The notes below the pieces were generated by a model. It was not told the origin of the DNA. It did not search any database and saw only the letters and a list, made by a program, of their open reading frames with translations. The translations under genes and the position numbers were made by a program. From positions 1-64,000 of the forward strand of contig JADJYW010000029.1 of NCBI GenBank assembly GCA_016719605.1: a stretch of DNA of 64,000 bases. The letters run 5' to 3'. The DNA comes from Lewinellaceae bacterium (GTDB lineage Bacteria > Bacteroidota > Bacteroidia > Chitinophagales > Saprospiraceae). Positions within the stretch are counted from its first letter, which is position 1; the number at the start of each line of letters is the position of its first letter. Below are positions 1-8,576 of the stretch, piece by piece.

Positions 1-1
1 G

Positions 2-391
2 GAAAAAGGTATTCTCGCATACGGGCCATTTCCGGCCGACGGATTTTTCGGCTCCGGCCAGTTTCACAAGTTCGACGCTATTTTGGCCATGTACCACGAT
101 CAGGGCCTGATCCCGTTCAAAACACTTTCCTTCGGCGAAGGTACCAACTACACTGCCGGCCTGGCGTCCGTACGCACCTCGCCCGACCACGGCACGGCCT
201 ACGACATTGCCGGAAAAGGCGAGGCCGACGAGTCCTCTTTCATCCGTGCCCTGTACATGGCCGCCGACATCGTGCGCAACCGCAACGAATACCTCGATAT
301 GCACGCCAACTCGCTCGAACTCCGCAAACGCAAAGCGTTGGTAAGCGAAACCGGCGAAGATGAGGAAGTGGTGGAAGTACCGGAAGAGTAA
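2..391 (+). CDS. pdxA: 4-hydroxythreonine-4-phosphate dehydrogenase, 3' part
   Basis: The last 129 residues of PdxA, the NAD-dependent enzyme that oxidises 4-phosphohydroxy-L-threonine in the DXP-dependent route to pyridoxal phosphate. The reading frame is open from base 2, so the gene begins outside the window. The sequence shows MYHDQGLIPFK, which contains a conserved metal-binding His of the family, and then DHGTAYDIAGKGEAD, the typical C-terminal substrate-pocket block. After the family core there is an acidic tail (about the last 20 residues, rich in E and D). The TAA stop is followed at once by a repeat array. The assignment is firm; only the N-terminal part is missing. Confidence 0.95.
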   Translation, partial: EKGILAYGPFPADGFFGSGQFHKFDAILAMYHDQGLIPFKTLSFGEGTNYTAGLASVRTSPDHGTAYDIAGKGEADESSFIRALYMAADIVRNRNEYLDMHANSLELRKRKALVSETGEDEEVVEVPEE

Positions 392-507
392 AGGTTTCTG
401 GTTGGAAGGTTTCTGGTTAGAAGGTTTCTGGTTGAAGAAACCCTCCAACCTTCTAACCTTCTAACCAGAAACCTTCCAACCAGAAACCCTCCAACCAGAA
501 ACCTTTT
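390..507. repeat. Inverted short-unit array, GGTTTCT/GGTTRGAA type
   Basis: Left arm: three copies of a 15-base compound unit, GGTTTCT plus GGTTRGAA. Right arm: the same units as reverse complement, including two consecutive 8-base TTCTAACC-type units. The two arms can pair into a hairpin of more than 40 base pairs with almost no loop. The array starts immediately at the pdxA stop codon and ends about 3 bases before the ppgK ATG, so it fills the whole gap. Relatives lie at 20046-20112 and 41887-41976. Confidence 0.9.
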
Positions 508-509
508 TT

Positions 510-1262
510 ATGCATACAATTTTAGGCATTGACGTAGGCGCCTCCGGCGTGAAAGGTGCATTGGTGGATGTGCAACACGGCAAATTGCACGGTGAACGCT
601 TTCGGGTACCAACCCCGCAACCGGCTACACCGGATGCGCTGGCCGTGGCATTTGCCGAGGTCGTGGCATTTTTTGACTACAAAGGCGTGGTTGGGTGCGG
701 TTTTCCGGCTATTGTCAAAAACGGCGTGGCGCACTCGGCAGCCAACATTGACCAGCACTGGATCGGCACCAATATCGAGGAGGTGCTTGGCAAGGCATCC
801 GGCACGCGGGTATTTGCCACCAATGATGCCGACGCCGCCGGCATAGCCGAAATGCGCCATGGCGCCGGCAAAGGCGAACAAGGGTTAGTATTCCTCATTA
901 CCATCGGAACGGGCCTCGGCACAGCGCTTTTTTACAAAGGTGTGCTGGTGCCAAATACCGAACTGGGGCATTTGATCTGGAAAAAAAACAAACCTGTTGA
1001 GGCATTTTGCTCCTCGGGCGCCCGCGAGCGGCTCAAGATCAGCCGGACCGACTGGGCCAAACGCTTCAATGCCTACCTGCTCCATCTGGAGCGTTTGTTT
1101 TCGCCCGATCTGTTCATTCTGGGCGGCGGCGAGAGCAAGTATTTTGAAACATACAAAAATTTGCTCACCCCGCAGGCACGGGTAGTACCGGCCCAATTGC
1201 TCAACAACGCCGGCATCATCGGTGCAGCGGCTTACGCAGCGGAAAACAAGGAAACGGTTTAG
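510..1262 (+). CDS. ppgK: Polyphosphate glucokinase, ROK family
   Basis: A 250-residue ROK-fold sugar kinase that phosphorylates glucose with polyphosphate (and often ATP) in the cytoplasm, feeding glycolysis. Visible motifs are the phosphate-1 loop DVGASGVKG (8-16), the catalytic-base region NDADAAG (105-111), the phosphate-2 loop IGTGLGTAL (132-140) and ELGH (151-154). The length, about 250 residues, is that of the polyphosphate-using branch; ordinary ROK glucokinases are over 300, and the zinc-binding CXCGXXGC motif typical of ROK repressors and many ROK kinases is absent. The ATG directly follows the repeat array, with no purine-rich ribosome-binding site. Phosphoryl donor preference is inferred from family similarity. 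Confidence 0.88.
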   Translation: MHTILGIDVGASGVKGALVDVQHGKLHGERFRVPTPQPATPDALAVAFAEVVAFFDYKGVVGCGFPAIVKNGVAHSAANIDQHWIGTNIEEVLGKASGTRVFATNDADAAGIAEMRHGAGKGEQGLVFLITIGTGLGTALFYKGVLVPNTELGHLIWKKNKPVEAFCSSGARERLKISRTDWAKRFNAYLLHLERLFSPDLFILGGGESKYFETYKNLLTPQARVVPAQLLNNAGIIGAAAYAAENKETV

Positions 1263-1287
1263 GGGCAGGAGTTTTTAGCGCAAGTCT

Positions 1288-2913
1288 TCACAACTCCTTG
1301 CGCAGGCGTGCTACCGAGATATTGAGTTGTTCGCGGTATTTGGCCACCGTGCGGCGAGCGATGTTGTAGCCTTTTTTCAGCAACAGCGATTTGAGTTTTT
1401 CGTCAGACAGTGGGCGGCGCTTGTTCTCGTCCTTGATCAGGTCGGTCAGTATTTTTTTCACTTCCAGGGTAGAAACCTCCTCGCCATCCTGATTTTGCAG
1501 GCTTTCAGAGAAAAACTCCTTGAGGCGTTTTGTGCCAAATTCCGTTTGTACATACTTGGAATTGGCTACCCGCGACACGGTGGAGATATCCAGCCCGGTA
1601 GCATCGGCAATATCCTTTAGGATCATGGGGCGTATTTTTTTCTGGTCGCCGCTCAGGAAATAGTCGTGCTGGTGGTTCAGTATGGCGCCCATTGTGAGCA
1701 GCATGGTTTGCTGGCGCTGTTTTATGGCGTCAATGAACCATTTGGCACTGTCTATCTTCTGCTTGATGAACAGGATGGTCTCTTTTTCTTTTCGGGAAGG
1801 GCGCTTGCCGTTTCGTCCGGAATGGAAAGCGCGCAGCATATCGCGGTACTGATCATTGATGCGCAGCTCGGGGGCATTGCGGGCGTTGAGGCTGAGTTCG
1901 AGTTCACCGTCGCGGTTGGCCACCATAAAATCGGGCAGAACGTAGTTGACGGCCCGGTCGCTGCGGGAAGCAAAGCCGCTGGCCGGCTTGGGGTTTAGTT
2001 TCAGAATTTCGTCCACAGCCACTTTGAGATCCTCGTCATCGAGGCCAAGTTGACGGGCCAGTTTGGTGTAGTGCTTTTTAGTAAACTCCTCAAAGTACTG
2101 GTCAATAATCTTGATGGCAACCTTGATGGCCAGTTTGTCTTCGTACGACACGATGTCGTCGCTGGACTTGAGTTTGTGGTGGAGTTGGAGGAGGAGGCAC
2201 TCGCGCAGGTCGCGGGCGCCGATGCCAGGCGGGTCAAACTGTTGAACCTGAAGCATGATGCGCTCAATCTCGGCTTCGTCGGTCGTGATATTTTGACTGA
2301 AGAGCAAATCGTCCACCATGGCAGTCAAGTCCCGGCGCAGGTAGCCGTCGTCGTCAATGGAACCGATAATCTGCATGGCAATGCTGTGCTCGCGTTCATC
2401 CTGCAGCCGGATAAGCCCCAGTTGTTGCTCCAGATATTCGTGGAACGTATTTTCGAAGGCAATGGGAATAGTTTTTTCCTCCTCGTTGTTGTTGTAATCT
2501 TCGCCACGGGTTTTGTAGGTACCCGGGTCATCTTCAATGAAATCCATGAGGTAATCGTCCAGTTCTATCCCGTCTTCCTGCAGGCTGGTTGTTTGGTCCT
2601 CGTCGGCATAGTCGTCGGCAGTATCCCGGTCAATTTCATCCAGAGCACTATCGGTGTCGGTGTTTTGTTCTTCGGCAGTGCCTTCCTGTGCGAAATAGTC
2701 TATTTCATCGGCATCCATTTCGGTGCTTCCCTCTGTCAGATCGGCTGTTTCATCGCCCTCTTCCAGCGCAGGGTTTGCTTCCAGTTCCTCCTGGATACGC
2801 TGCTCCAGCGTAGCTGTAGGAATCTGCAGCAGTTTCATCAATTGAATCTGCTGCGGGGATAGTTTTTGCTGGAGCTTTTGGCTTAAGGTCTGTTTGGTAC
2901 CAATAAATGCCAT
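1288..2913 (-). CDS. rpoN: RNA polymerase sigma-54 factor
   Basis: A 541-residue sigma-54, the alternative sigma factor that recognises -24/-12 promoters and needs AAA+ activators to melt DNA. The Q- and L-rich region I (about 1-50) interacts with activators. It is followed by a long acidic region II (about 55-135, many D and E), the core-binding domain, a helix-turn-helix around DATGLDISTVSRV, and the RpoN box ARRTVAKYRE (519-528) that reads the -24 element. The length is slightly above the family norm because of the extended acidic segment. It is convergent with ppgK. No bacterial enhancer-binding protein gene is in the window. Confidence 0.97.
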   Translation of the reverse strand: MAFIGTKQTLSQKLQQKLSPQQIQLMKLLQIPTATLEQRIQEELEANPALEEGDETADLTEGSTEMDADEIDYFAQEGTAEEQNTDTDSALDEIDRDTADDYADEDQTTSLQEDGIELDDYLMDFIEDDPGTYKTRGEDYNNNEEEKTIPIAFENTFHEYLEQQLGLIRLQDEREHSIAMQIIGSIDDDGYLRRDLTAMVDDLLFSQNITTDEAEIERIMLQVQQFDPPGIGARDLRECLLLQLHHKLKSSDDIVSYEDKLAIKVAIKIIDQYFEEFTKKHYTKLARQLGLDDEDLKVAVDEILKLNPKPASGFASRSDRAVNYVLPDFMVANRDGELELSLNARNAPELRINDQYRDMLRAFHSGRNGKRPSRKEKETILFIKQKIDSAKWFIDAIKQRQQTMLLTMGAILNHQHDYFLSGDQKKIRPMILKDIADATGLDISTVSRVANSKYVQTEFGTKRLKEFFSESLQNQDGEEVSTLEVKKILTDLIKDENKRRPLSDEKLKSLLLKKGYNIARRTVAKYREQLNISVARLRKEL

Positions 2914-3306
2914 AAACGCTTGGGATGAAGATTAAAAACAGTGATAAACGCACCTGGGAGTCCTTTCTAAAAATGTCGGGCAAGCGCTAAAATCGGTTGT
3001 GGATCAAACGGCCCTATCAAATTGGAGGCCAAAAATACCAGAAAAACTGACACCTGCTACAGATGAAAAAACAGATCGTATATTTTTTGTGTTTAACTAC
3101 ATGATTTTCATTTATTTAAAACTTATCAACAAGGTTTTGGCGCTTTGAAATTTCCTCTAAAAAAAACACCGAAAAACGGGCTGCGTCATATTTGTCGCTA
3201 TTGTCCCTACATTTGCCTACCATGCCTGTTTACCGGTATGCCGGGTGTAGCAAACCCCTGATTTTGATTTTCATACGCACATCATTTGCGTAAAACATAC
3301 ACACAC
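2914..3306. other. Divergent intergenic region rpoN / hflX
   Basis: 393 AT-rich bases with no credible gene. It should hold the promoters of both flanking genes. On the plus strand TACATTTGC (3208-3216) matches the Bacteroidota -7 element TAnnTTTG and lies about 90 bases before the hflX ATG. On the minus strand TATTTTTG (3037-3030) is a weaker candidate for rpoN. Neither has a clear TTG at the expected -33 distance. Confidence 0.45.
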
Positions 3307-4515
3307 ATGGCCAAAGAATGGACACTCGGCGAAAAAGCCGCCGGGCTAAAAAAAGAAACAGAATACGCCGTTTTGGTGAGCCTCATTACCCCGGAAGTAG
3401 GCGAAGTGCAAGCGCAAGAATACCTGGATGAACTGGAATTTCTGGCTACCACAGCCGGCGCCCAAAGCATCAAACGGATCACCCAGCGCGGTGCACACCC
3501 CGACCACCGAACATTTGTGGGCAAAGGGAAGGTGGAGGAAATCCGCCAGTACCTCGAACGCCACGAGGAGGTAAACATGGTCATCTTTGATGACGACCTC
3601 AGCGGCAAACAAACCAACAACCTCGAAGAGGCGCTCAAAGTCAAAATCGTGGATCGTTCCACGCTGATTCTCGACATTTTCGCGCACCGGGCACAGTCGG
3701 CCCAGGCCAAATCGCAAGTAGAGTTGGCCCAAATGAAGTACCTGCTGCCCCGCTTGCGCGGGCTTTGGACCCACCTGGAGCGCCAGCGTGGCGGTATCGG
3801 CATGCGCGGGCCAGGTGAAACCCAGATTGAGACCGACCGCCGGTTGGTGCAGTACCGCATTAAAGTTTTGGAGGAAAAACTCGAAGACATTGACCGCCAG
3901 TCCCAAACGCAGCGCAAAACCCGTGGCGAACTGATCCGGGTAGCCTTGGTGGGCTACACCAACGTGGGCAAAAGCACGCTGATGAACCTGCTGAGCAAAT
4001 CGGAGGTGCTGGCTGAAAACAAACTCTTTGCTACGTTGGACACCACGGTGCGCAAGGTGGTGTTCGGACAGGTGCCTTTTTTGCTGTCCGACACCGTTGG
4101 ATTTATCCGAAAACTGCCGCACCACTTAGTCGAAAGTTTCAAAAGCACCCTTGACGAGGTACGCGAATGCGATATTTTGCTACACATCGTAGACGTAGCG
4201 CACCCGCAGTTTGAAGACCACATCCGAACGGTACAAAAAACGCTGGAGGATCTCGGAGCCGGCGAGAAGCCGATCCTGATGGTGCTCAATAAAGTTGACT
4301 TATACCGCGAACGATACTTCGACGACCTGCTGGATACCGACACACGCCGGGAACTGGAGGTGGAACTGCGCGAACGCCTGCAGCATACCTACGGCGAGAA
4401 TGTCTTTATCTCTGCACATACGAAAGAAGGAATTGAGGCGCTGCGCGAACGCCTGACGCGCCTCATCAAGGAAGCGTATGTAGTGCGGTACCCGCACCAG
4501 GTGCGGAGCTGGTAG
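3307..4515 (+). CDS. hflX: GTPase HflX
   Basis: A 402-residue GTPase of the Obg-HflX superfamily that binds the 50S subunit and splits stalled or heat-damaged ribosomes. The N-terminal HflX domain is followed by a charged helical linker and the signature GGIGMRGPGETQIE (about 162-175). The G domain has G1 GYTNVGKS (about 216-223), G3 DTVGF and G4 NKVD. An in-frame TTG 21 bases upstream would add seven residues; I chose the ATG at 3307 because family members start close to this point. The gene converges with DUF4290, with stop codons two bases apart and no visible terminator between them. Confidence 0.96.
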   Translation: MAKEWTLGEKAAGLKKETEYAVLVSLITPEVGEVQAQEYLDELEFLATTAGAQSIKRITQRGAHPDHRTFVGKGKVEEIRQYLERHEEVNMVIFDDDLSGKQTNNLEEALKVKIVDRSTLILDIFAHRAQSAQAKSQVELAQMKYLLPRLRGLWTHLERQRGGIGMRGPGETQIETDRRLVQYRIKVLEEKLEDIDRQSQTQRKTRGELIRVALVGYTNVGKSTLMNLLSKSEVLAENKLFATLDTTVRKVVFGQVPFLLSDTVGFIRKLPHHLVESFKSTLDEVRECDILLHIVDVAHPQFEDHIRTVQKTLEDLGAGEKPILMVLNKVDLYRERYFDDLLDTDTRRELEVELRERLQHTYGENVFISAHTKEGIEALRERLTRLIKEAYVVRYPHQVRSW

Positions 4516-4517
4516 TT

Positions 4518-5231
4518 TTACTTTCTGCGCTTGCGAAAGTTGCCGTAGTTGCGTTTGCGGGCTTTGTTGCCGCCACCGCTGCTACCACCGCTGTTCTTGC
4601 CGCCGCGACTACGTTGCTGGCCATGGCGTTGTTGGAGTTCCCGGTCTTTTTTGCTGATGCTGGAAGCCAGAATATCAAGGGAACTGTGGCCTTCGTGCAG
4701 TTCCAACTCGCCGTTGGACAGGATTTCCAGGTCGTCTTTCACCACGTCATCGGAAACGTAGTGCTCCCGGTTCCAGGTCTTATAGGCCAGCTTCATGTAG
4801 GAGGCGATCACCTCGACAAAACCCTCTTTTTTCGTGCCTTCGGGCATTTCGATGGCTTTTTTGATGAGGGTCTGTACATTGTAGCCATAGTGGCGCAGGC
4901 GGGTGGTAGTAGGTGGGTAGGTGGGACGCTCGGCGGCGGGGCGCTCGTCCTTGCGACGGAGCACAATGCCTGGCGGCGGAGTAATATCCAGTTCATACCC
5001 CGCAATGGCGAAGGCGTGGTTCCAGAGTTTTTCCCGGTAGTCGTCTATATTGCGGTTGCCGATCGGGTTGAGCTGTTGCATCAGTCCGATGATCGCTTCC
5101 ACGGTCTTTTGCCGCTTTTGGGGTTCCGGGATGGTCCGCGCAAATTCCAGCATCTCTTGTATAGCCCGACCGTACTCCGGGAATCGGATATCTTTTTTTT
5201 CGGTATTGTACTCGATGTTTACTTTGTTCAT
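4518..5231 (-). CDS. DUF4290 domain-containing protein
   Basis: A 237-residue protein of a Bacteroidota-restricted family of unknown function. The first about 190 residues form the DUF4290 domain (start MNKVNIEYNTEKKDIRFPEY, with the conserved GNRNIDDYREKLW block). The tail from about 205 is very rich in R, K, G and S and looks disordered and nucleic-acid binding. No signal peptide, so it is cytoplasmic. It lies 72 bases downstream of glmS on the same strand, with a hairpin array in the gap. DUF4290 next to cell-envelope precursor genes is common in the phylum, but no function follows from that. Confidence 0.85.
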   Translation of the reverse strand: MNKVNIEYNTEKKDIRFPEYGRAIQEMLEFARTIPEPQKRQKTVEAIIGLMQQLNPIGNRNIDDYREKLWNHAFAIAGYELDITPPPGIVLRRKDERPAAERPTYPPTTTRLRHYGYNVQTLIKKAIEMPEGTKKEGFVEVIASYMKLAYKTWNREHYVSDDVVKDDLEILSNGELELHEGHSSLDILASSISKKDRELQQRHGQQRSRGGKNSGGSSGGGNKARKRNYGNFRKRRK

Positions 5232-5246
5232 TTTTTCAATGTTGGT

Positions 5247-5296
5247 TTTCGGGTTTTGCGTTTTGCGTGCTACAATTCAAAACTTAAAACCCGAAA
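5247..5296. repeat. Inverted TTTTGCG-type hairpin between glmS and DUF4290
   Basis: Arms 5247-5265 and 5278-5296 are complementary at 17 of 19 positions around a 12-base loop. The arms contain heptamer steps of GGTTTTGC and GTTTTGC type, intermediate between the two array types elsewhere in the window. It begins 6 bases after the glmS stop. It could act as a processing or termination hairpin between the two genes. Confidence 0.6.
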
Positions 5297-5302
5297 TTAT
5301 GA

Positions 5303-7144
5303 TTACTCGACAGTTACGGATTTGGCCAGGTTCCGGGGTTGGTCCACATTGCAGCCACGAAGCAGCGCGATGTGGTAGGCCAAAAGTTGCAGCGGCACGA
5401 CGGACAACAACGGGGTGAGCGGCTCTTCTGTTGCCGGAATCTCGATGGTGTAGTCTGCCAGTTTTTTAACAATTTCGTCGCCTTCGGTGACCACAGCCAC
5501 CACAACACCCTTGCGGGCCTTAACTTCCTGAATATTTGACACGATTTTATCGTAGGCGCTCAGGTTGGTGGCAATGACAAACACGGGCATATTTTCGTCA
5601 ATCAAGGCAATGGGACCGTGTTTCATTTCTGCGGCGGGATAGCCCTCGGCATGGATGTAGGAAATTTCCTTTAGTTTGAGCGCGCCTTCGAGTGCGACCG
5701 GGAAGTTGTAGCCGCGGCCGAGATACAGGGCGTTGGGGGCATCCTTGAACTCTCCGGCGATGTACTTCACCTGTTCGTTGCAGTTTTTAAGCAAGTGATC
5801 CACCTTGTCCGGGATCAATGCCAATTCCTGTACCAGTTTCTGGTATTGCGACTTGCCGAGGAAACCCCGTTCGTAGCCCAGAATCAAAGCCATGATGGTC
5901 AGCATGGTCACCTGCCCGGTGAAGGCTTTGGTGGAAGCAACACCGATCTCCGGCCCAACGTGGATGTACGAACCGCTGTGGGTCATGCGTGCGATGGACG
6001 AGCCAACCACGTTGACGATGCCGTATGTGATGGCGCCGTGCTGTTTGGCCAATTCAAGTGCTGCCAGTGTATCGGCGGTTTCGCCGGACTGGGAAATGGC
6101 CAGCACGATGTCGTTTTCGCGTACTACGGGTTTGCGGTATCGAAATTCGGAGGCGTACTCTACTTCTACCGGCAGGCGCGCAAGGTCTTCAAACAGGTAC
6201 TCCGCGATCATACCGGCGTGCCAGGAAGTACCGCAGCCGAGGATAATCATACGCTGCGCATTGATCATGCGCTTTTTGTATTCTTCCATGCCGCCGAGGC
6301 GTACCCAGCCTTCTTCGGCGTTCATACGTCCCCGCATGCACTCGGCAATGGTTGCAGGCTGCTCGAATATCTCCTTGAGCATGAAATGTTCATAGCCACC
6401 TTTTTCCAGTTGCTCAATCTCCAGTTCGATCTCCTGCGTAGTTGGAGTCATTTCCTCGTTGCGCAAGGTTTTGATCGTCAGATCGCCGCCCCGGGTCACC
6501 GTAGCCACCTCCTCGTCGTTCAGGTAAACTACTTTTTTGGTATGCTCCACGATGGGCGTGGCATCCGAGGCAATGAGAAATTCTTTGTCGCCGATACCGA
6601 TGACCAATGGACTGGACTTGCGGGCGGCCACCAGTTTGTCCGGCTCCTGCCGATCCATGACCACAATGGCATACGCGCCTTGTACCTGAGTAAGCGCCTG
6701 CCGGACGGCCTCTTCGAGGTGCAGATTTTCGCGCTGCTGCACCTCCTCAATCAAGTGCACCAGCACCTCCGTATCGGTTTCACTCTGGAACGTGTGCCCG
6801 TGTTTTTGCAGCGTACTTTTCAGCACGGCATAGTTCTCGATGATCCCGTTGTGGATCAGCACAATCCGCCCGTTGCCGCTGGTATGCGGGTGGGCGTTGA
6901 TATCGTCCGGCTTGCCGTGTGTGGCCCAGCGGGTGTGGCCCATTCCGACAGAACCGCTGGTGTTCATGCCATTGACGAACCCTTCCAGATCCGAAACCTT
7001 GCCTTTTTTCTTGTAAACATTCAGGGAGCCGTTTTGCAGGGCAACGCCGGCGCTGTCGTACCCGCGGTATTCCAAACGGTGCAAGCCTTTTATGACAATC
7101 GGATAGGCTTCCTTAGGACCGATATAGGCGACGATACCACACAT
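5303..7144 (-). CDS. glmS: Glutamine--fructose-6-phosphate aminotransferase
   Basis: A 613-residue complete GlmS, which makes glucosamine-6-phosphate from fructose-6-phosphate and glutamine, the entry to peptidoglycan and lipid A amino sugars. The Ntn-type glutaminase domain starts MCGIVAYIG with the nucleophile Cys2. It includes HTRWATHG and HNGIIENY. Two SIS domains follow (about 290-430 and 460-600), and the C terminus LAKSVTVE is canonical. No glmS ribozyme-like structure is possible in the short 39-base gap to DUF4270. It is co-directional with DUF4270 and the GT5 synthase, and probably in one transcript with them. Confidence 0.98.
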   Translation of the reverse strand: MCGIVAYIGPKEAYPIVIKGLHRLEYRGYDSAGVALQNGSLNVYKKKGKVSDLEGFVNGMNTSGSVGMGHTRWATHGKPDDINAHPHTSGNGRIVLIHNGIIENYAVLKSTLQKHGHTFQSETDTEVLVHLIEEVQQRENLHLEEAVRQALTQVQGAYAIVVMDRQEPDKLVAARKSSPLVIGIGDKEFLIASDATPIVEHTKKVVYLNDEEVATVTRGGDLTIKTLRNEEMTPTTQEIELEIEQLEKGGYEHFMLKEIFEQPATIAECMRGRMNAEEGWVRLGGMEEYKKRMINAQRMIILGCGTSWHAGMIAEYLFEDLARLPVEVEYASEFRYRKPVVRENDIVLAISQSGETADTLAALELAKQHGAITYGIVNVVGSSIARMTHSGSYIHVGPEIGVASTKAFTGQVTMLTIMALILGYERGFLGKSQYQKLVQELALIPDKVDHLLKNCNEQVKYIAGEFKDAPNALYLGRGYNFPVALEGALKLKEISYIHAEGYPAAEMKHGPIALIDENMPVFVIATNLSAYDKIVSNIQEVKARKGVVVAVVTEGDEIVKKLADYTIEIPATEEPLTPLLSVVPLQLLAYHIALLRGCNVDQPRNLAKSVTVE

Positions 7145-7183
7145 TGTTGCAGGTTTAAATGTTGAACTTTGCCTGGATGATTA

Positions 7184-8554
7184 CTACCTGACTTTGGTGT
7201 ATTTCAGGGCAAGTTTTATTGGAAATGTTGTGCTTTTAGGGCCGTAAAAAGCCGCGCGGGTGGCCGATCTGCTTTGCGGATACACGTTGATGTACAACGT
7301 TTGATCTTTGATATTGCCCGAAGTGTTGTCCACCATATCCTGAAACCTTCGGGTAAGCGTCATTCGGTAGCGATCCACGGTAGTGCCGTTGTCCACCTCT
7401 TTTGTCGGGAAACCACCGAATCGGCTGAAACCGCCCGTCAGGGTAGAGCCAAGGGAGGACAGGACATCCGAGGTGAGGGTAACGATGGTATCTCCGACAA
7501 TTTCGGTAAATACCAATTGGTCGGCAGGCCTCAAGTTCGGGTTGCTGCCCGGCAAGGCCGCCGCAGTGATCTCCAGTTCTGCCTTGTTCACGGCGATGTT
7601 GTCCAGCAGGTGTGCGTACGGGATTTCTACTTTGATGCGCAATCCGGCCATTCCCTGTGCAAAAATCAGGTCATCGGCAGGCTGCCCGATGTAGGGAGCC
7701 ACCGGGGCGCCGGAGTAGTCGTGAGTGAAATGCGCGAATTTGTTGCCCCCAACAAAGAAAAAATCAAATGTTCGGGAGGTGGCAACCGTGTCTGAATCGT
7801 ACTTGTAAAACAACCGCACCTGGCTAAACGTCGAGTTGTTCAGGTCAAATGCCATGATCGCACCCGTGTTGCCGGCCGACTCGGCGGAAATTCGAATGCC
7901 GCGCAGTTTGGACCAGAATGTCGTGTCGGATGTCAGGGAAAGGCTGTCCAGATCAAGCAGTTCCTGGCCAAATGCATTGGCCAGCGGTACCCGCAGGTAT
8001 GGCCCTTGCGTGATCGTGTCGAACAGGGGTATGCTGGTGGTCGGTTTCGGCAAGAAGCCCGTCACTTCGCCAAGCAGGTCACCCACCGGGAGCGACTGAT
8101 TGGAGTAATAGTCGGCATCCCAGCGCAATTGTGCATTGTCGGCCACGCGATGTACACGCAGCGTCTGCGCCTGAAGGGTGTCGCCATAAAACCCGGAGGG
8201 AGCATAGCGCAGGTACAGGACAATGGAGTCCACGTTGGCATTTTTGAAGTTCGGGCTGAGGTCGCGCAATCGGATCAGGGAAAAAATTTCCGACTGCGAG
8301 CGGCCAAAAACCGGATCGTTGAGCTGCCCGCAAAACATGTAGGCTACTGTGGACGACCGATCGGAGGTCACCAGACTGTCTTCCGGCAAGATCGTGCACT
8401 GGAGGCTCAAGGTATCGGTGAAGGCATATTCGGCCAGCTCATCGTCCAGCAATTCGGCGCCAAACGGAGACGGTTTGGTGCAGCTATAGCCCCAAAAGAG
8501 TCCCGTGCAGGCAATGAGCAGGGCAATCGAATACGAAACTGCGGTATATTTCAT
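7184..8554 (-). CDS. DUF4270 lipoprotein
   Basis: A 456-residue secreted lipoprotein of the Bacteroidota DUF4270 family, function unknown. The N-terminal hydrophobic stretch ends at a lipidation Cys near residue 25 (WGYSC). The family block with ELLDDELAEYAFTDTLSLQC and VFGRSQSEIFSLIRL follows and the rest is beta-rich. It lies 22 bases after the GT5 synthase and 39 bases before glmS, all on the minus strand. That gene order is frequent in the phylum and suggests a role linked to envelope polysaccharide or sugar handling; this is context inference only. Confidence 0.85.
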   Translation of the reverse strand: MKYTAVSYSIALLIACTGLFWGYSCTKPSPFGAELLDDELAEYAFTDTLSLQCTILPEDSLVTSDRSSTVAYMFCGQLNDPVFGRSQSEIFSLIRLRDLSPNFKNANVDSIVLYLRYAPSGFYGDTLQAQTLRVHRVADNAQLRWDADYYSNQSLPVGDLLGEVTGFLPKPTTSIPLFDTITQGPYLRVPLANAFGQELLDLDSLSLTSDTTFWSKLRGIRISAESAGNTGAIMAFDLNNSTFSQVRLFYKYDSDTVATSRTFDFFFVGGNKFAHFTHDYSGAPVAPYIGQPADDLIFAQGMAGLRIKVEIPYAHLLDNIAVNKAELEITAAALPGSNPNLRPADQLVFTEIVGDTIVTLTSDVLSSLGSTLTGGFSRFGGFPTKEVDNGTTVDRYRMTLTRRFQDMVDNTSGNIKDQTLYINVYPQSRSATRAAFYGPKSTTFPIKLALKYTKVR

Positions 8555-8576
8555 GTGTACAACCAGTGGTCAACGA

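Noticed and set aside
7145..7183. glmS ribozyme upstream of glmS
   Set aside because: The gap is only 39 bases, far too short, and this riboswitch is typical of Firmicutes.
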